Source: Actinomycetes bacterium | Lineage (GTDB): Bacteria; Actinomycetota; Actinomycetes; Propionibacteriales; Propionibacteriaceae | Assembly: GCA_023442485.1 (NCBI GenBank) | Contig: JAEZZG010000001.1 | Span: 1-8,780, forward strand | DNA: 8,780 nt | Reading direction: 5' to 3' | In this document: in pieces, positions 1-5,947 of the stretch | How positions within the stretch are numbered: position 1 is the first letter of the stretch | Layout: each line of letters starts with the position of its first letter | Notes under the pieces: generated by a model | Databases searched by the model: none | Told to the model about the DNA's origin: nothing | Seen by the model: the letters and a program-made list of their open reading frames with translations, nothing else | Made by a program: the position numbers and the translations under genes

Positions 1-165
1 ATATACGAGGCCTGGTACCTGCCAGATGGGAGTTTGCGAATGTGGCCGAAAGAGCGTCTGGGCATAGCGCGATCCTTGATGGATGAGGGGATTCTGCCCA
101 CCAGTATGCCTTGCGCGTGTGCAACAAATGTGCGATTAGGTCCAATAATTTTCGATATTCACTGA
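1..165 (+). CDS. C-terminal end of an unrecognised protein (partial, 5' end outside window)
   Basis: The first frame is open from base 1 to a TGA at 163-165, giving 54 residues that begin IYEAWYLPDGSLRMWPKERL. The first 35 or so residues look like real protein (a Y-x-x-W-Y-L-P-D-G-S turn, then an amphipathic helix containing ARSLMDEGILPTS). The last 19 residues are less convincing and include two Cys. I do not recognise the family. Support for a genuine gene end is the good intrinsic terminator 42 nt downstream on the same strand. It could instead be a degraded remnant or a chance open frame. Moderate-to-low certainty. Confidence 0.4.
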   Translation: MYEAWYLPDGSLRMWPKERLGIARSLMDEGILPTSMPCACATNVRLGPIIFDIH

Positions 166-206
166 GTAACTTTGAGAAGCGTCTTGCACGTCTTGACAAC
201 ATTTCA

Positions 207-238
207 CCTAGTCAATTGCCGCTCTGACTAGGGTTTTT
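207..238 (+). terminator. Rho-independent terminator after the upstream partial gene
   Basis: CCTAGTCA (207-214) and TGACTAGG (225-232) are perfect 8-bp inverted repeats around a 10-nt loop. They are followed by one G and then five T's (234-238). Stem, loop and T-tract all fall where a terminator for the frame ending at 165 would be expected. The stem is only half G/C, so efficiency may be modest. Confidence 0.65.
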
Positions 239-477
239 GCCGTTAGCATTGAGGTTTACACGCATGGGTTGAGAATCGTCTGCATCGGGTCTCCTCAAAG
301 TAGTTGAGTAGCAGTCGAGGGCACCTGCTATCTCGGTGGAGTTCAAGTGTAGAAGAGACTTGGCGGATCGGGTGAAACCGCGACCTCGGCGGTTTGGAAT
401 CGCTCTGATTAGGGTAGATCCCTTGATACTCTGGCTTGGACAAATTCACACCCCCCTGAGGCTAAGAGAGAAGCGTC
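239..477 (+). other. Leader/intergenic region upstream of the transporter operon
   Basis: This stretch has no convincing gene. The open frames crossing it on either strand have no recognisable motif, and one runs out of frame into the transporter start. It contains a hairpin GTAGCAG/CTGCTAT (308-314 with 325-331, one G-U pair, 10-nt loop), an inverted repeat at 375-395, and the second copy of a 15-nt direct repeat (401-415). No strong sigma-70 promoter is visible. TTTGGA at 393-398 with TAGATC at 415-420 (16-nt spacer) is the best weak candidate. The operon promoter most likely lies here, but its position is not fixed. Confidence 0.4.
375..395 (+). promoter_or_regulatory. Operator-like inverted repeat upstream of the transporter operon
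   Basis: AAACCGC (375-381) and GCGGTTT (389-395) are perfect 7-bp inverted repeats separated by 7 nt. The site lies 83 nt before the transporter start codon, and its right arm overlaps a weak TTTGGA -35-like hexamer at 393-398. No T-tract follows, so it is not a terminator. The symmetry fits a dimeric repressor or activator site, but it could also be an RNA hairpin in the leader. No regulator gene is adjacent, so the factor is unknown. Confidence 0.3.
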
Positions 478-1989
478 GTGGAAGAAAAAGACCTTTCCCG
501 CCAGTCAACGATCACCCCCGATTCATCCACTCACTCCGGTATCGTCACGGCCAGTGACGCCGATTCCCTAGGCAAGGTGTCGCTACTCACCAAGGTTGGG
601 TACGCGACGGGTTCACTCGGTGATTCCGCCGCTTACTATGTGGTGACCTCCTTCCTTTCCTTCTACTTGACCACCGTCGCCGGAATCTCACCGAAGGTTG
701 CCGGGATCATCATCGGGTTGGCTACCGTCTGGGACGCTATTACCGATCCGCTGATGGGAATCTTGATCGACCACTCCAAGAGCCGATATGGCAAGCGGCG
801 GCCATTCATCATCGGCTCCCTCGCCCCACTATCTGCGGCGATCATCATGTTGTTCATCAGTTTTGACGCATCCTCGACCGTCAAGACCGCCTATTACATC
901 TTCATGGTCCTGGTTTTTTGGACCGCCTACACCGCCTTCAACATCTCTTTCTATTCCCTCGGCGCGGCGATCACCTCGAATGACGACGAACGCATCAAGA
1001 TCTCCGGTTTCAGAGAGGTGGCCGCTTTCGTCGGTGTGTTCTGCGGAACCTCCGTCCCCACCTTCATCGTTGGGCGCCTGGTCAAGACAGGAATGGGAAC
1101 CTCGACGTCTTGGACGATTGCCGCCGTCATCGTTGCCGCGATCATGACGATCGCGATCCTGGTCATGTGGTATTCCACTCGCGGGAAAGAGCCCATCGGG
1201 GATGCCGTTGACGCGGGGGCTCAGCACTCCTGGAAGGAATCTCTTGCCGGGATTGTCGAGCTGACCAGGTTGCGTCCCTATGTGATGATCATCTTGTCCG
1301 CGTTATTCGCCAGCGTCTACATGACCTTGTTCAACTCCGATCTGCTCTACTACACCTCATTCGTCATGGGGCTGTCGGAAGATCAATCCTCGGTGCTGTG
1401 GACGGTGTCGTCTATCTGCTCGGTCGCCTTCATCCCATTCCTTGCCAAACTCGGCATGGTGTTTGACAAACGATCGATCTATATCGCCGGCATGGTCTTC
1501 TCCGGGGTCTGCATGATTGCCGCCCGCTTCACCGGTCTACCATCACTGACCTGGGCCGTCGTCTACATCATCTTGGTCTCGGTTGGGACCGCCGCCTACT
1601 GGATGTTCCTTTTCAATTTCCTCTACGACGTCATCGATATTGACGAGTTCCGCACCGGCAAGAAGCGTGACGGGTTGATCATGTCTTACTACTCCTTCCT
1701 GCTGAAACTCGGCGGTGCCATCGCCGCCTTCCTGATGGGGCTGATGTTAGAGGCGGCTAAGTTCGACGGTGAGGCCGAGACTCAGGTTCCGTCCGCGATC
1801 GAAGCCATCAAGGACCTCTTCACGATCTACCCGGGCATCTTCATGGTGATCTCTGGTGCGGTGATGATATTCAGCCCCGCGATTCGATCTCGAATGAAGG
1901 CACTCCACCTCGCCAAAGCCCGGCGAGATGCCGGTCAGGACTATTCCACTGACGGTTTCGCAGAACTCCTGAAAGGTGCCAAGTCATGA
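478..1989 (+). CDS. GPH-family (MelB-like) cation:sugar/glycoside symporter, first gene of a four-gene operon
   Basis: This 503-residue integral membrane protein has about 12 hydrophobic segments, usual for the glycoside-pentoside-hexuronide:cation symporters (MFS_2). Family landmarks are GSLGD at 45-49 in helix 1, WDAITDPLMG at 85-94 (D86 and D90 match the MelB cation-site Asp55 and Asp59), and SRYGKRRP at 102-109. By my alignment the MelB sugar-site Asp124 corresponds to Asn155, so this is unlikely to be a melibiose carrier. The substrate is not deducible; family members carry galactosides, xylosides, glucuronides and related compounds with H+ or Na+. The GTG start at 478 lies 12 nt after an in-frame stop, with a modest AGAGAG at 465-470 as ribosome site. 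The 30-residue hydrophilic N-terminus is long, and a GTG at 577 is a possible alternative. The stop overlaps the next start (ATGA), implying coupling to the DUF62 genes. Confidence 0.88.
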   Translation: MEEKDLSRQSTITPDSSTHSGIVTASDADSLGKVSLLTKVGYATGSLGDSAAYYVVTSFLSFYLTTVAGISPKVAGIIIGLATVWDAITDPLMGILIDHSKSRYGKRRPFIIGSLAPLSAAIIMLFISFDASSTVKTAYYIFMVLVFWTAYTAFNISFYSLGAAITSNDDERIKISGFREVAAFVGVFCGTSVPTFIVGRLVKTGMGTSTSWTIAAVIVAAIMTIAILVMWYSTRGKEPIGDAVDAGAQHSWKESLAGIVELTRLRPYVMIILSALFASVYMTLFNSDLLYYTSFVMGLSEDQSSVLWTVSSICSVAFIPFLAKLGMVFDKRSIYIAGMVFSGVCMIAARFTGLPSLTWAVVYIILVSVGTAAYWMFLFNFLYDVIDIDEFRTGKKRDGLIMSYYSFLLKLGGAIAAFLMGLMLEAAKFDGEAETQVPSAIEAIKDLFTIYPGIFMVISGAVMIFSPAIRSRMKALHLAKARRDAGQDYSTDGFAELLKGAKS

Positions 1990-2852
1990 CCTCGGCGATT
2001 GTGTTACAAACCGACTTCGGGATGGGTATCTCGACGAACGCCATGGAAGGCGTAATTAATCTGGTCGATCCGAGTATCCGGATTTATCACAACACCCACG
2101 ACATTCCCGCATTCAACACCTATGTGGCCTCAGTAGATTTGGCCTACAACATTGATTATTGGCCGTCGGGGACGATCTTCGTGTCGGTCGTCGACCCTGG
2201 GGTAGGTACCTCTCGCCGTGGGGTCGTCGCCCAACTCGCCAACGGCAGTTTCGTCGTGACCCCTGACAACGGAACCCTAACCCACATGGTTCACCATCCC
2301 GGGGTGGTTGAGGTCCGCCAGATCGATGAGACGACGAATCGTCTCCCCGGATCAGAAGAAGTCAACATCTTCCACGGCCGAGACGTTTTCGCCTACACCG
2401 CAGCCAGGCTAGCGTCAGGGGCGATTGGTTTCTCGGAGGTCGGCCCGGCTTATCCGGTGACAGAAATCATCACGCACCCGATCACCCCGGCTGCCGTCTG
2501 CGACGACGTCATCACCGGAATGATCGAATCAGCAGATGCACACTTCGGCCTAGTCAGCTCCAATGTTCCCTTGCAGATCTTCGCCGATGAGGGCATCCAT
2601 TATGGCGATCAGGTGGAGGTTACCATCACCCACCAAGGCCGGGTGACCTATCACGAAACCGTCCCTTATGTACCGAGTTTCGGGTCGGTAGAAATCGGCG
2701 AGCCGCTGTTGATGAACTCCGAGATGAAGACGATCCAGATTGCGGTGCGGGAACGCAACCTCATGGTCGATCACGAGATCGGTTCTGGGCCGGGATGGCT
2801 GATTCGTTTCCAGCGGAGTGAAGAGCCGAAAGGGGCGGTTCACCATGGCTAG
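1986..2852 (+). CDS. SAM hydroxide adenosyltransferase-like protein (DUF62), copy 1, with divergent C-terminus
   Basis: This 288-residue protein belongs to the DUF62 / SAM_adeno_trans family, whose characterised members hydrolyse S-adenosylmethionine to adenosine and methionine in the cytoplasm; fluorinase and chlorinase are relatives. Visible N-terminal motifs are QTDFG (D10), VVDPGVGTSRR (D70 and R77), TPDNGTLT (92-99) and FHGRD (H130). Asp70, Arg77 and His130 match the Asp-Arg-His set proposed as catalytic in archaeal DUF62 enzymes. The C-terminal half is unusual: the family FGN motif reads FGL (187-189), and the final N-x-G-S/N-x-A-E signature is absent, with IAVRERNLM (252-260) in its place. 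Its adenosine-binding surface is therefore probably altered, or supplied by a partner. The ATG at 1986 overlaps the transporter stop by 4 nt, with GAAAGGTG (1971-1978) as ribosome site. The end overlaps copy 2 by 8 nt. Family assignment is secure; activity is inferred. Confidence 0.88.
   Translation: MTSAIVLQTDFGMGISTNAMEGVINLVDPSIRIYHNTHDIPAFNTYVASVDLAYNIDYWPSGTIFVSVVDPGVGTSRRGVVAQLANGSFVVTPDNGTLTHMVHHPGVVEVRQIDETTNRLPGSEEVNIFHGRDVFAYTAARLASGAIGFSEVGPAYPVTEIITHPITPAAVCDDVITGMIESADAHFGLVSSNVPLQIFADEGIHYGDQVEVTITHQGRVTYHETVPYVPSFGSVEIGEPLLMNSEMKTIQIAVRERNLMVDHEIGSGPGWLIRFQRSEEPKGAVHHG
2831..2838 (+). promoter_or_regulatory. Ribosome binding site that fixes the start of DUF62 copy 2
   Basis: AGGGGCGG sits 6 nt before the ATG at 2845 and is the best Shine-Dalgarno match in this junction. 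It supports the ATG at 2845 over the in-frame GTG at 2818, which would add nine residues and lies upstream of this site. The site is inside the last codons of copy 1, so ribosomes finishing copy 1 are delivered to it. Confidence 0.6.
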
Positions 2853-3795
2853 CAGTGTCAAACCGGCAGCCTCGGCTCCCCATTCTGCCCCCGCTGCCAC
2901 TCCTGCCGTCGTATTCTTCACTGACTTCGGGATTGACTCAGGTTTGGCGTCGTCTATGCACGGGGTGTGCCGCATCGTCGATCCCGCTCTGGTCCTCCAC
3001 GACGGCTCCCACTGCTTGCCCGCATTCAATATCCGTGCGGCATCTGCCGTCCTCGAATACACAGTCGGATATTGGCCGTCGGGGACGATCTTCGTGTCCG
3101 TTGTTGACCCGGGTGTGGGCACGGATCGCAAAGCCAGCGTCGCCAAACTCGGCAACGGTAGTTTCATCGTCACTCCTGATAATGGCACTCTGACCCTGGT
3201 GGAGCGCCGTTTCGGTATCGATGAGATTCGAGTTATCGACGAAACCTGCAATCGATTCCCGGCAGCAGAGAAGGTGTCGGTATTTCACGGACGCGACCTC
3301 TTCGCCTACACGGCAGCCCGATTAGCTGCCGGAGTTATCAGTTTTAATGAGGTGGGGGAGTCTTACCCGGTCAGCGAAATCGTCCGTCATGAAGTGTGGC
3401 CGTTTGCCGTGAATGACCACGAGGCTACCGGATATATCTGCGGCATGGATCCCTTCGGAACCGTTGAAACCAGTATCGAGAACGCTGCGATTGAACGATC
3501 ATGGTTCGTTCTGGGTGAGCCAGTTCATATCACGATCTCAGAGAATGAGGGCGACGGCAGTGAACCGGCGACCATCTTTGACGGGCCGGTGCTGTTTGCT
3601 GAGTCCTTTGGGTTCGTCGAGCCCGGCGACCCCGTGGTCTTTCGCGACCTAGCCTTCCGTCTATCCATCGGGCTGAATCTCGGCAACTTCGCTGAGAGAT
3701 ACCAGATGTTAGACACCTTGGCAGCAGGTGGTGTCTACCGGGTGACGATCCGCCCGGTTTCCGCCTCGGTACCGTCACGAAGTGTCAGCGACTAG
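2845..3795 (+). CDS. SAM hydroxide adenosyltransferase-like protein (DUF62), copy 2
   Basis: This 316-residue paralogue of the preceding protein starts at ATG 2845, chosen for its Shine-Dalgarno site; GTG 2818 is the alternative. An Ala/Ser/Pro-rich stretch of about 20 residues precedes the domain and is neither a signal peptide nor hydrophobic. Motifs are FTDFG (D27), VVDPGVGTDRK (D88 and R95), TPDNGTLT (110-117) and FHGRD (H148), giving the same Asp-Arg-His set as copy 1. Unlike copy 1 it keeps the C-terminal signature LNLGNFAER (277-285), though FGN is here FGT (204-206). The predicted role is S-adenosylmethionine cleavage to adenosine and methionine. Characterised family members are trimers with active sites between the N-domain of one chain and the C-domain of the next, so the two co-translated copies could assemble together; that is inference. 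It is followed after 9 nt by the U32 gene. Confidence 0.87.
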   Translation: MASSVKPAASAPHSAPAATPAVVFFTDFGIDSGLASSMHGVCRIVDPALVLHDGSHCLPAFNIRAASAVLEYTVGYWPSGTIFVSVVDPGVGTDRKASVAKLGNGSFIVTPDNGTLTLVERRFGIDEIRVIDETCNRFPAAEKVSVFHGRDLFAYTAARLAAGVISFNEVGESYPVSEIVRHEVWPFAVNDHEATGYICGMDPFGTVETSIENAAIERSWFVLGEPVHITISENEGDGSEPATIFDGPVLFAESFGFVEPGDPVVFRDLAFRLSIGLNLGNFAERYQMLDTLAAGGVYRVTIRPVSASVPSRSVSD

Positions 3796-3804
3796 ACTGC
3801 CCTG

Positions 3805-5286
3805 GTGATTGACGCCGTCTCTGATCTTCGTCCACGTCGGAAGAACCCCGAAGTCCTCGCCCCTGCCGGGAATCTGCGCACCGTCAAGACCGCGATCGAC
3901 TTCGGGGCTGACGCAGTGTATTGCGGAGGCAAGGAGTTCGGGATGCGCTCCGCACCGAAGAACCTCACCCTCGACGACTTCGCCGAGGCAGTCTCTTACG
4001 CCCATGCCCGCGACGCCAGAATCTACGTCACCTGCAACGTCCTACCCCGCAACGATGAAGTCGAGCAGATGAACGCCTACATCGGGCAACTAGCCGACAT
4101 CGGCGTGGACGCGATCATCGTCTCTGACGTCGGAGTGTTGATGTCAGCAAAGAGCATCGCCCCATCCCTCGACGTCCACATCTCGACCCAGGCAGGAGTG
4201 ACGAACTACCAGGCCGCCAATGCCCTGCACCAACTCGGAGCGAGCCGGGTCGTATTGGCGCGCGAACTCGATCTTGATTCTGTGCGCCAGATTCGGGCCC
4301 ACACCGCGCCCGAACTCGAGATTGAGGCATTCGTTCACGGATCAATGTGTATGGCATTCTCCGGACGGTGCCTGATCTCGCAACATTTGACGGGCAGGGA
4401 CGGTAACCACGGTGACTGCGCCCAGCCGTGCAGGTGGAAGTATCACGTCGTCGAAGAGAAGCGACCGGGTGAGTTCTTCCCAGTCGAAGTTACCGACCAA
4501 GGAACCTTCTTATTCAGCTCCCACGACATGAATATGCTCGCCCATATCGACGATCTTCTCGACGCCGGAGTCACCAGCCTCAAGATCGAAGGCAGAGCCA
4601 AGAGCGCCCACTATGTTGCAGCTATGGCCAACGCCTATGCGTGTGCCGTCGACGCCTATCTCGTCCAGCGAGGATTCGAGGATCAAGACGGTAACCAGCT
4701 ACACCCCTTCTGTGATCTGGTGGTGCGGGCACCTGGTTTCACCCTCGATGACGCAACGACTATGCAACATATTTGCAACACTTCGGGTTTGGGTTATAGG
4801 CCTGCCGTGGAGCTGAGCGCGGGTTGCGCCATGTCAGCAGTTCCGGGAGAGCTGTGCTGCGTTCCGCCGAAGGTGGTTCTGCCTCAGTGGCTGCTCGAAG
4901 AACCATATAAGGTCACTCACCGTCACTATTCGACAGGGTTCTACTATCCCCGAACTCCAGCAGGTGAAGACATCACCACCGGCGGCTACATCAATGATTG
5001 GCAGATCGTGGGAGAGGTGCTCGACTATGCCGACGGTCGCGTTTACCTGATCTCGCGCAACAAGATCGTGCCAGGGCAGCACCTCGAGGTACTCACCCCC
5101 AAGTCTGCCCCTCTCGTACTTCAACTCCCCGCCGAAGGAATCTTGGACGAAGACGATCTCCCGGTTGCCTTGATCAACCATCCGGCCCACCTGTTTTCAT
5201 TCCCGTGTGCTGTGCCAATCCGTTCCGGGGCCATCATCCGATCGCCGAAGCTAAACCGTATCGAAGGTAAATTGCCCCAAAACTAA
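3805..5286 (+). CDS. U32-family protein, TrhP/YegQ type (putative tRNA U34 hydroxylation Fe-S protein), with a Cys-rich insertion
   Basis: This 493-residue protein is probably cytoplasmic. The N-terminal TIM-barrel half begins PEVLAPAGN (15-23). The U32 signature EAFVHGSMCMAFSGRC spans 174-189. Cys182, Cys189, Cys205 and Cys209 (C-x6-C-x15-C-x3-C) match the spacing expected for the 4Fe-4S cluster of TrhP-like members. RPGEFFPV (220-227), SLKIEGRAKSAHYV (258-271) and HRHYSTGFYY (372-381) also match YegQ/TrhP. The C-terminal 95 residues (GEVLDYADG.., ISRNKIVPG) fit the U32_C beta-barrel. In E. coli, TrhP makes 5-hydroxyuridine at tRNA position 34. Many databases still label such proteins peptidase or collagenase; proteolysis is doubtful. 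About 50 extra residues with five Cys lie between 287 and 363. The GTG start has no strong ribosome site and is 9 nt after the DUF62 stop, suggesting coupling. No clear terminator follows. Confidence 0.85.
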   Translation: MIDAVSDLRPRRKNPEVLAPAGNLRTVKTAIDFGADAVYCGGKEFGMRSAPKNLTLDDFAEAVSYAHARDARIYVTCNVLPRNDEVEQMNAYIGQLADIGVDAIIVSDVGVLMSAKSIAPSLDVHISTQAGVTNYQAANALHQLGASRVVLARELDLDSVRQIRAHTAPELEIEAFVHGSMCMAFSGRCLISQHLTGRDGNHGDCAQPCRWKYHVVEEKRPGEFFPVEVTDQGTFLFSSHDMNMLAHIDDLLDAGVTSLKIEGRAKSAHYVAAMANAYACAVDAYLVQRGFEDQDGNQLHPFCDLVVRAPGFTLDDATTMQHICNTSGLGYRPAVELSAGCAMSAVPGELCCVPPKVVLPQWLLEEPYKVTHRHYSTGFYYPRTPAGEDITTGGYINDWQIVGEVLDYADGRVYLISRNKIVPGQHLEVLTPKSAPLVLQLPAEGILDEDDLPVALINHPAHLFSFPCAVPIRSGAIIRSPKLNRIEGKLPQN

Positions 5287-5427
5287 TTAATGTTGCCTCA
5301 CTGGCTAGGTGTCCTACTACAGTTGCACTACCGTTATTGATTTCTGGCGGTCACTTCGCGCTGCCATCTGTGCGGCACTACTGGACAGCGATTGCTCAAT
5401 CCTAGATTTGCAGAAGAGGAGAACTGA
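5287..5427 (+). promoter_or_regulatory. Intergenic region with a weak candidate promoter for the lipoprotein gene
   Basis: These 141 nt hold no gene and no clear terminator for the preceding operon. TGGACA (5382-5387) and TAGATT (5403-5408) resemble -35 and -10 boxes, but the 15-nt spacer is short. The lipoprotein could have this promoter or be read through from the U32 gene. Confidence 0.22.
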
Positions 5428-5793
5428 ATGAACTTCCTAAAGAAGACCACGGTGACCTTGCTGGCTTCCGGTGTCGCCCTCACCTCGCTTTTGACCGGGT
5501 GCTCGAAGAGCGATGACCAATTCGTGGGTAACTGGAAAGCCACCAAGATGACGAATGGTTCCCAGACGATTGAGGATCAGACGGTTCTCAGCATGATCAC
5601 CCTAGAGATCAAGGCAGACGGAACCGCCGAGATCAAGGCAGATGATGAGTCAGGCAAGTGTGACTGGAAGAGTTCAGGGAACACTATCAAGTGCACCAAT
5701 GCAGACAACCCGAAGACCGGGTTTGCCGGTGAACTCAATGACGGCGTGCTGCGTTTGGTGGAGGACGAAATCAGTATCGAGTTCCAGAAGTAA
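5428..5793 (+). CDS. Small secreted lipoprotein of unknown function
   Basis: This 121-residue precursor has a Lys-containing n-region (MNFLKK), a hydrophobic core (VTLLASGVALTSLL) and a lipobox LTGC with Cys25 as the lipidation site. The mature protein is about 97 residues and is predicted to be anchored to the outer face of the membrane. It is polar and acidic and starts with a short Ser/Asp linker. FVGNWKATKM followed by alternating strands (MITLEIKADGTAEI, VLRLVEDEISIEF) suggests a small beta-barrel or lipocalin-like fold. Cys78 and Cys89 are close enough to form a disulfide. There is an eight-residue tandem duplication, EIKADGTA/EIKADDES. A strong ribosome site AGAGGAG (5415-5421) lies 6 nt before the ATG. 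I recognise no named family, and the neighbours give no functional hint. Confidence 0.85.
   Translation: MNFLKKTTVTLLASGVALTSLLTGCSKSDDQFVGNWKATKMTNGSQTIEDQTVLSMITLEIKADGTAEIKADDESGKCDWKSSGNTIKCTNADNPKTGFAGELNDGVLRLVEDEISIEFQK
5605..5642 (+). repeat. 14-nt in-frame tandem duplication inside the lipoprotein gene
   Basis: GAGATCAAGGCAGA occurs at 5605-5618 and again at 5629-5642, a period of 24 nt or eight codons, encoding EIKAD twice. The third positions are identical as well, suggesting a recent in-frame duplication rather than convergent protein sequence. Confidence 0.6.
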
Positions 5794-5824
5794 CGTCCCT
5801 CGATTCTGCCGGGAGTAGATATTG

Positions 5825-5898
5825 GGGCCAGGGAAATATCGTCTCCCTCGCCCACGGGGGTGACATGAAGGTGGGGTGGCGGCACCTCGGCGCCACCC
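5825..5898. other. Two strong hairpins in the convergent intergenic region
   Basis: Arm GGGCCAGGGA (5825-5834) pairs with TCCCTCGCCC (5844-5853) over ten positions with one C-C mismatch and a 9-nt loop. GGGTGGCG (5874-5881) pairs perfectly with CGCCACCC (5891-5898) around a 9-nt loop. Neither is followed by a T-tract on either strand, so they are not standard terminators by themselves. CCCAC (5851-5855) could also pair with GTGGG (5871-5875), a fold that excludes parts of both hairpins. They may stabilise the 3' end of the lipoprotein or ptsI read-through transcript. No known RNA family was recognised. Confidence 0.4.
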
Positions 5899-5947
5899 AA
5901 GCGACGAATAGAACCTCCACGATGTCGCCTCGGCCTTTTGTAAATAT

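Noticed and set aside
193..214. TTGACA at 193-198 as a -35 box
   Set aside because: No -10-like hexamer at 16-18 nt spacing, and the terminator hairpin at 207-232 lies where it would be needed.
239..477. A SAM-responsive riboswitch upstream of the SAM-related genes
   Set aside because: Only one short hairpin (308-331) was found and no multi-helix arrangement matching a SAM riboswitch class could be drawn by eye; a covariance-model search would settle it.
336..557. 73-codon plus-strand frame running into the transporter start
   Set aside because: GTG start, Arg/Pro-rich product without motifs, and it overlaps the transporter gene in another frame by 80 nt.
829..1227. Minus-strand open frame of 132 codons within the transporter gene
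   Set aside because: Low-complexity Arg/Asp/Gly/His-rich product antisense to a well-supported membrane protein; no start context or family motif.
2550..3251. 233-codon open frame on the minus strand, antisense to the two DUF62 genes
   Set aside because: The plus strand here encodes intact DUF62 motifs in both copies. The antisense frame has no recognisable motif and is a by-product of G/C-rich codons.
3805..5286. Annotation of the U32 protein as a collagenase or secreted protease
   Set aside because: No signal peptide, four cluster-type cysteines and a TrhP-like layout favour an RNA-modification Fe-S protein over a protease.
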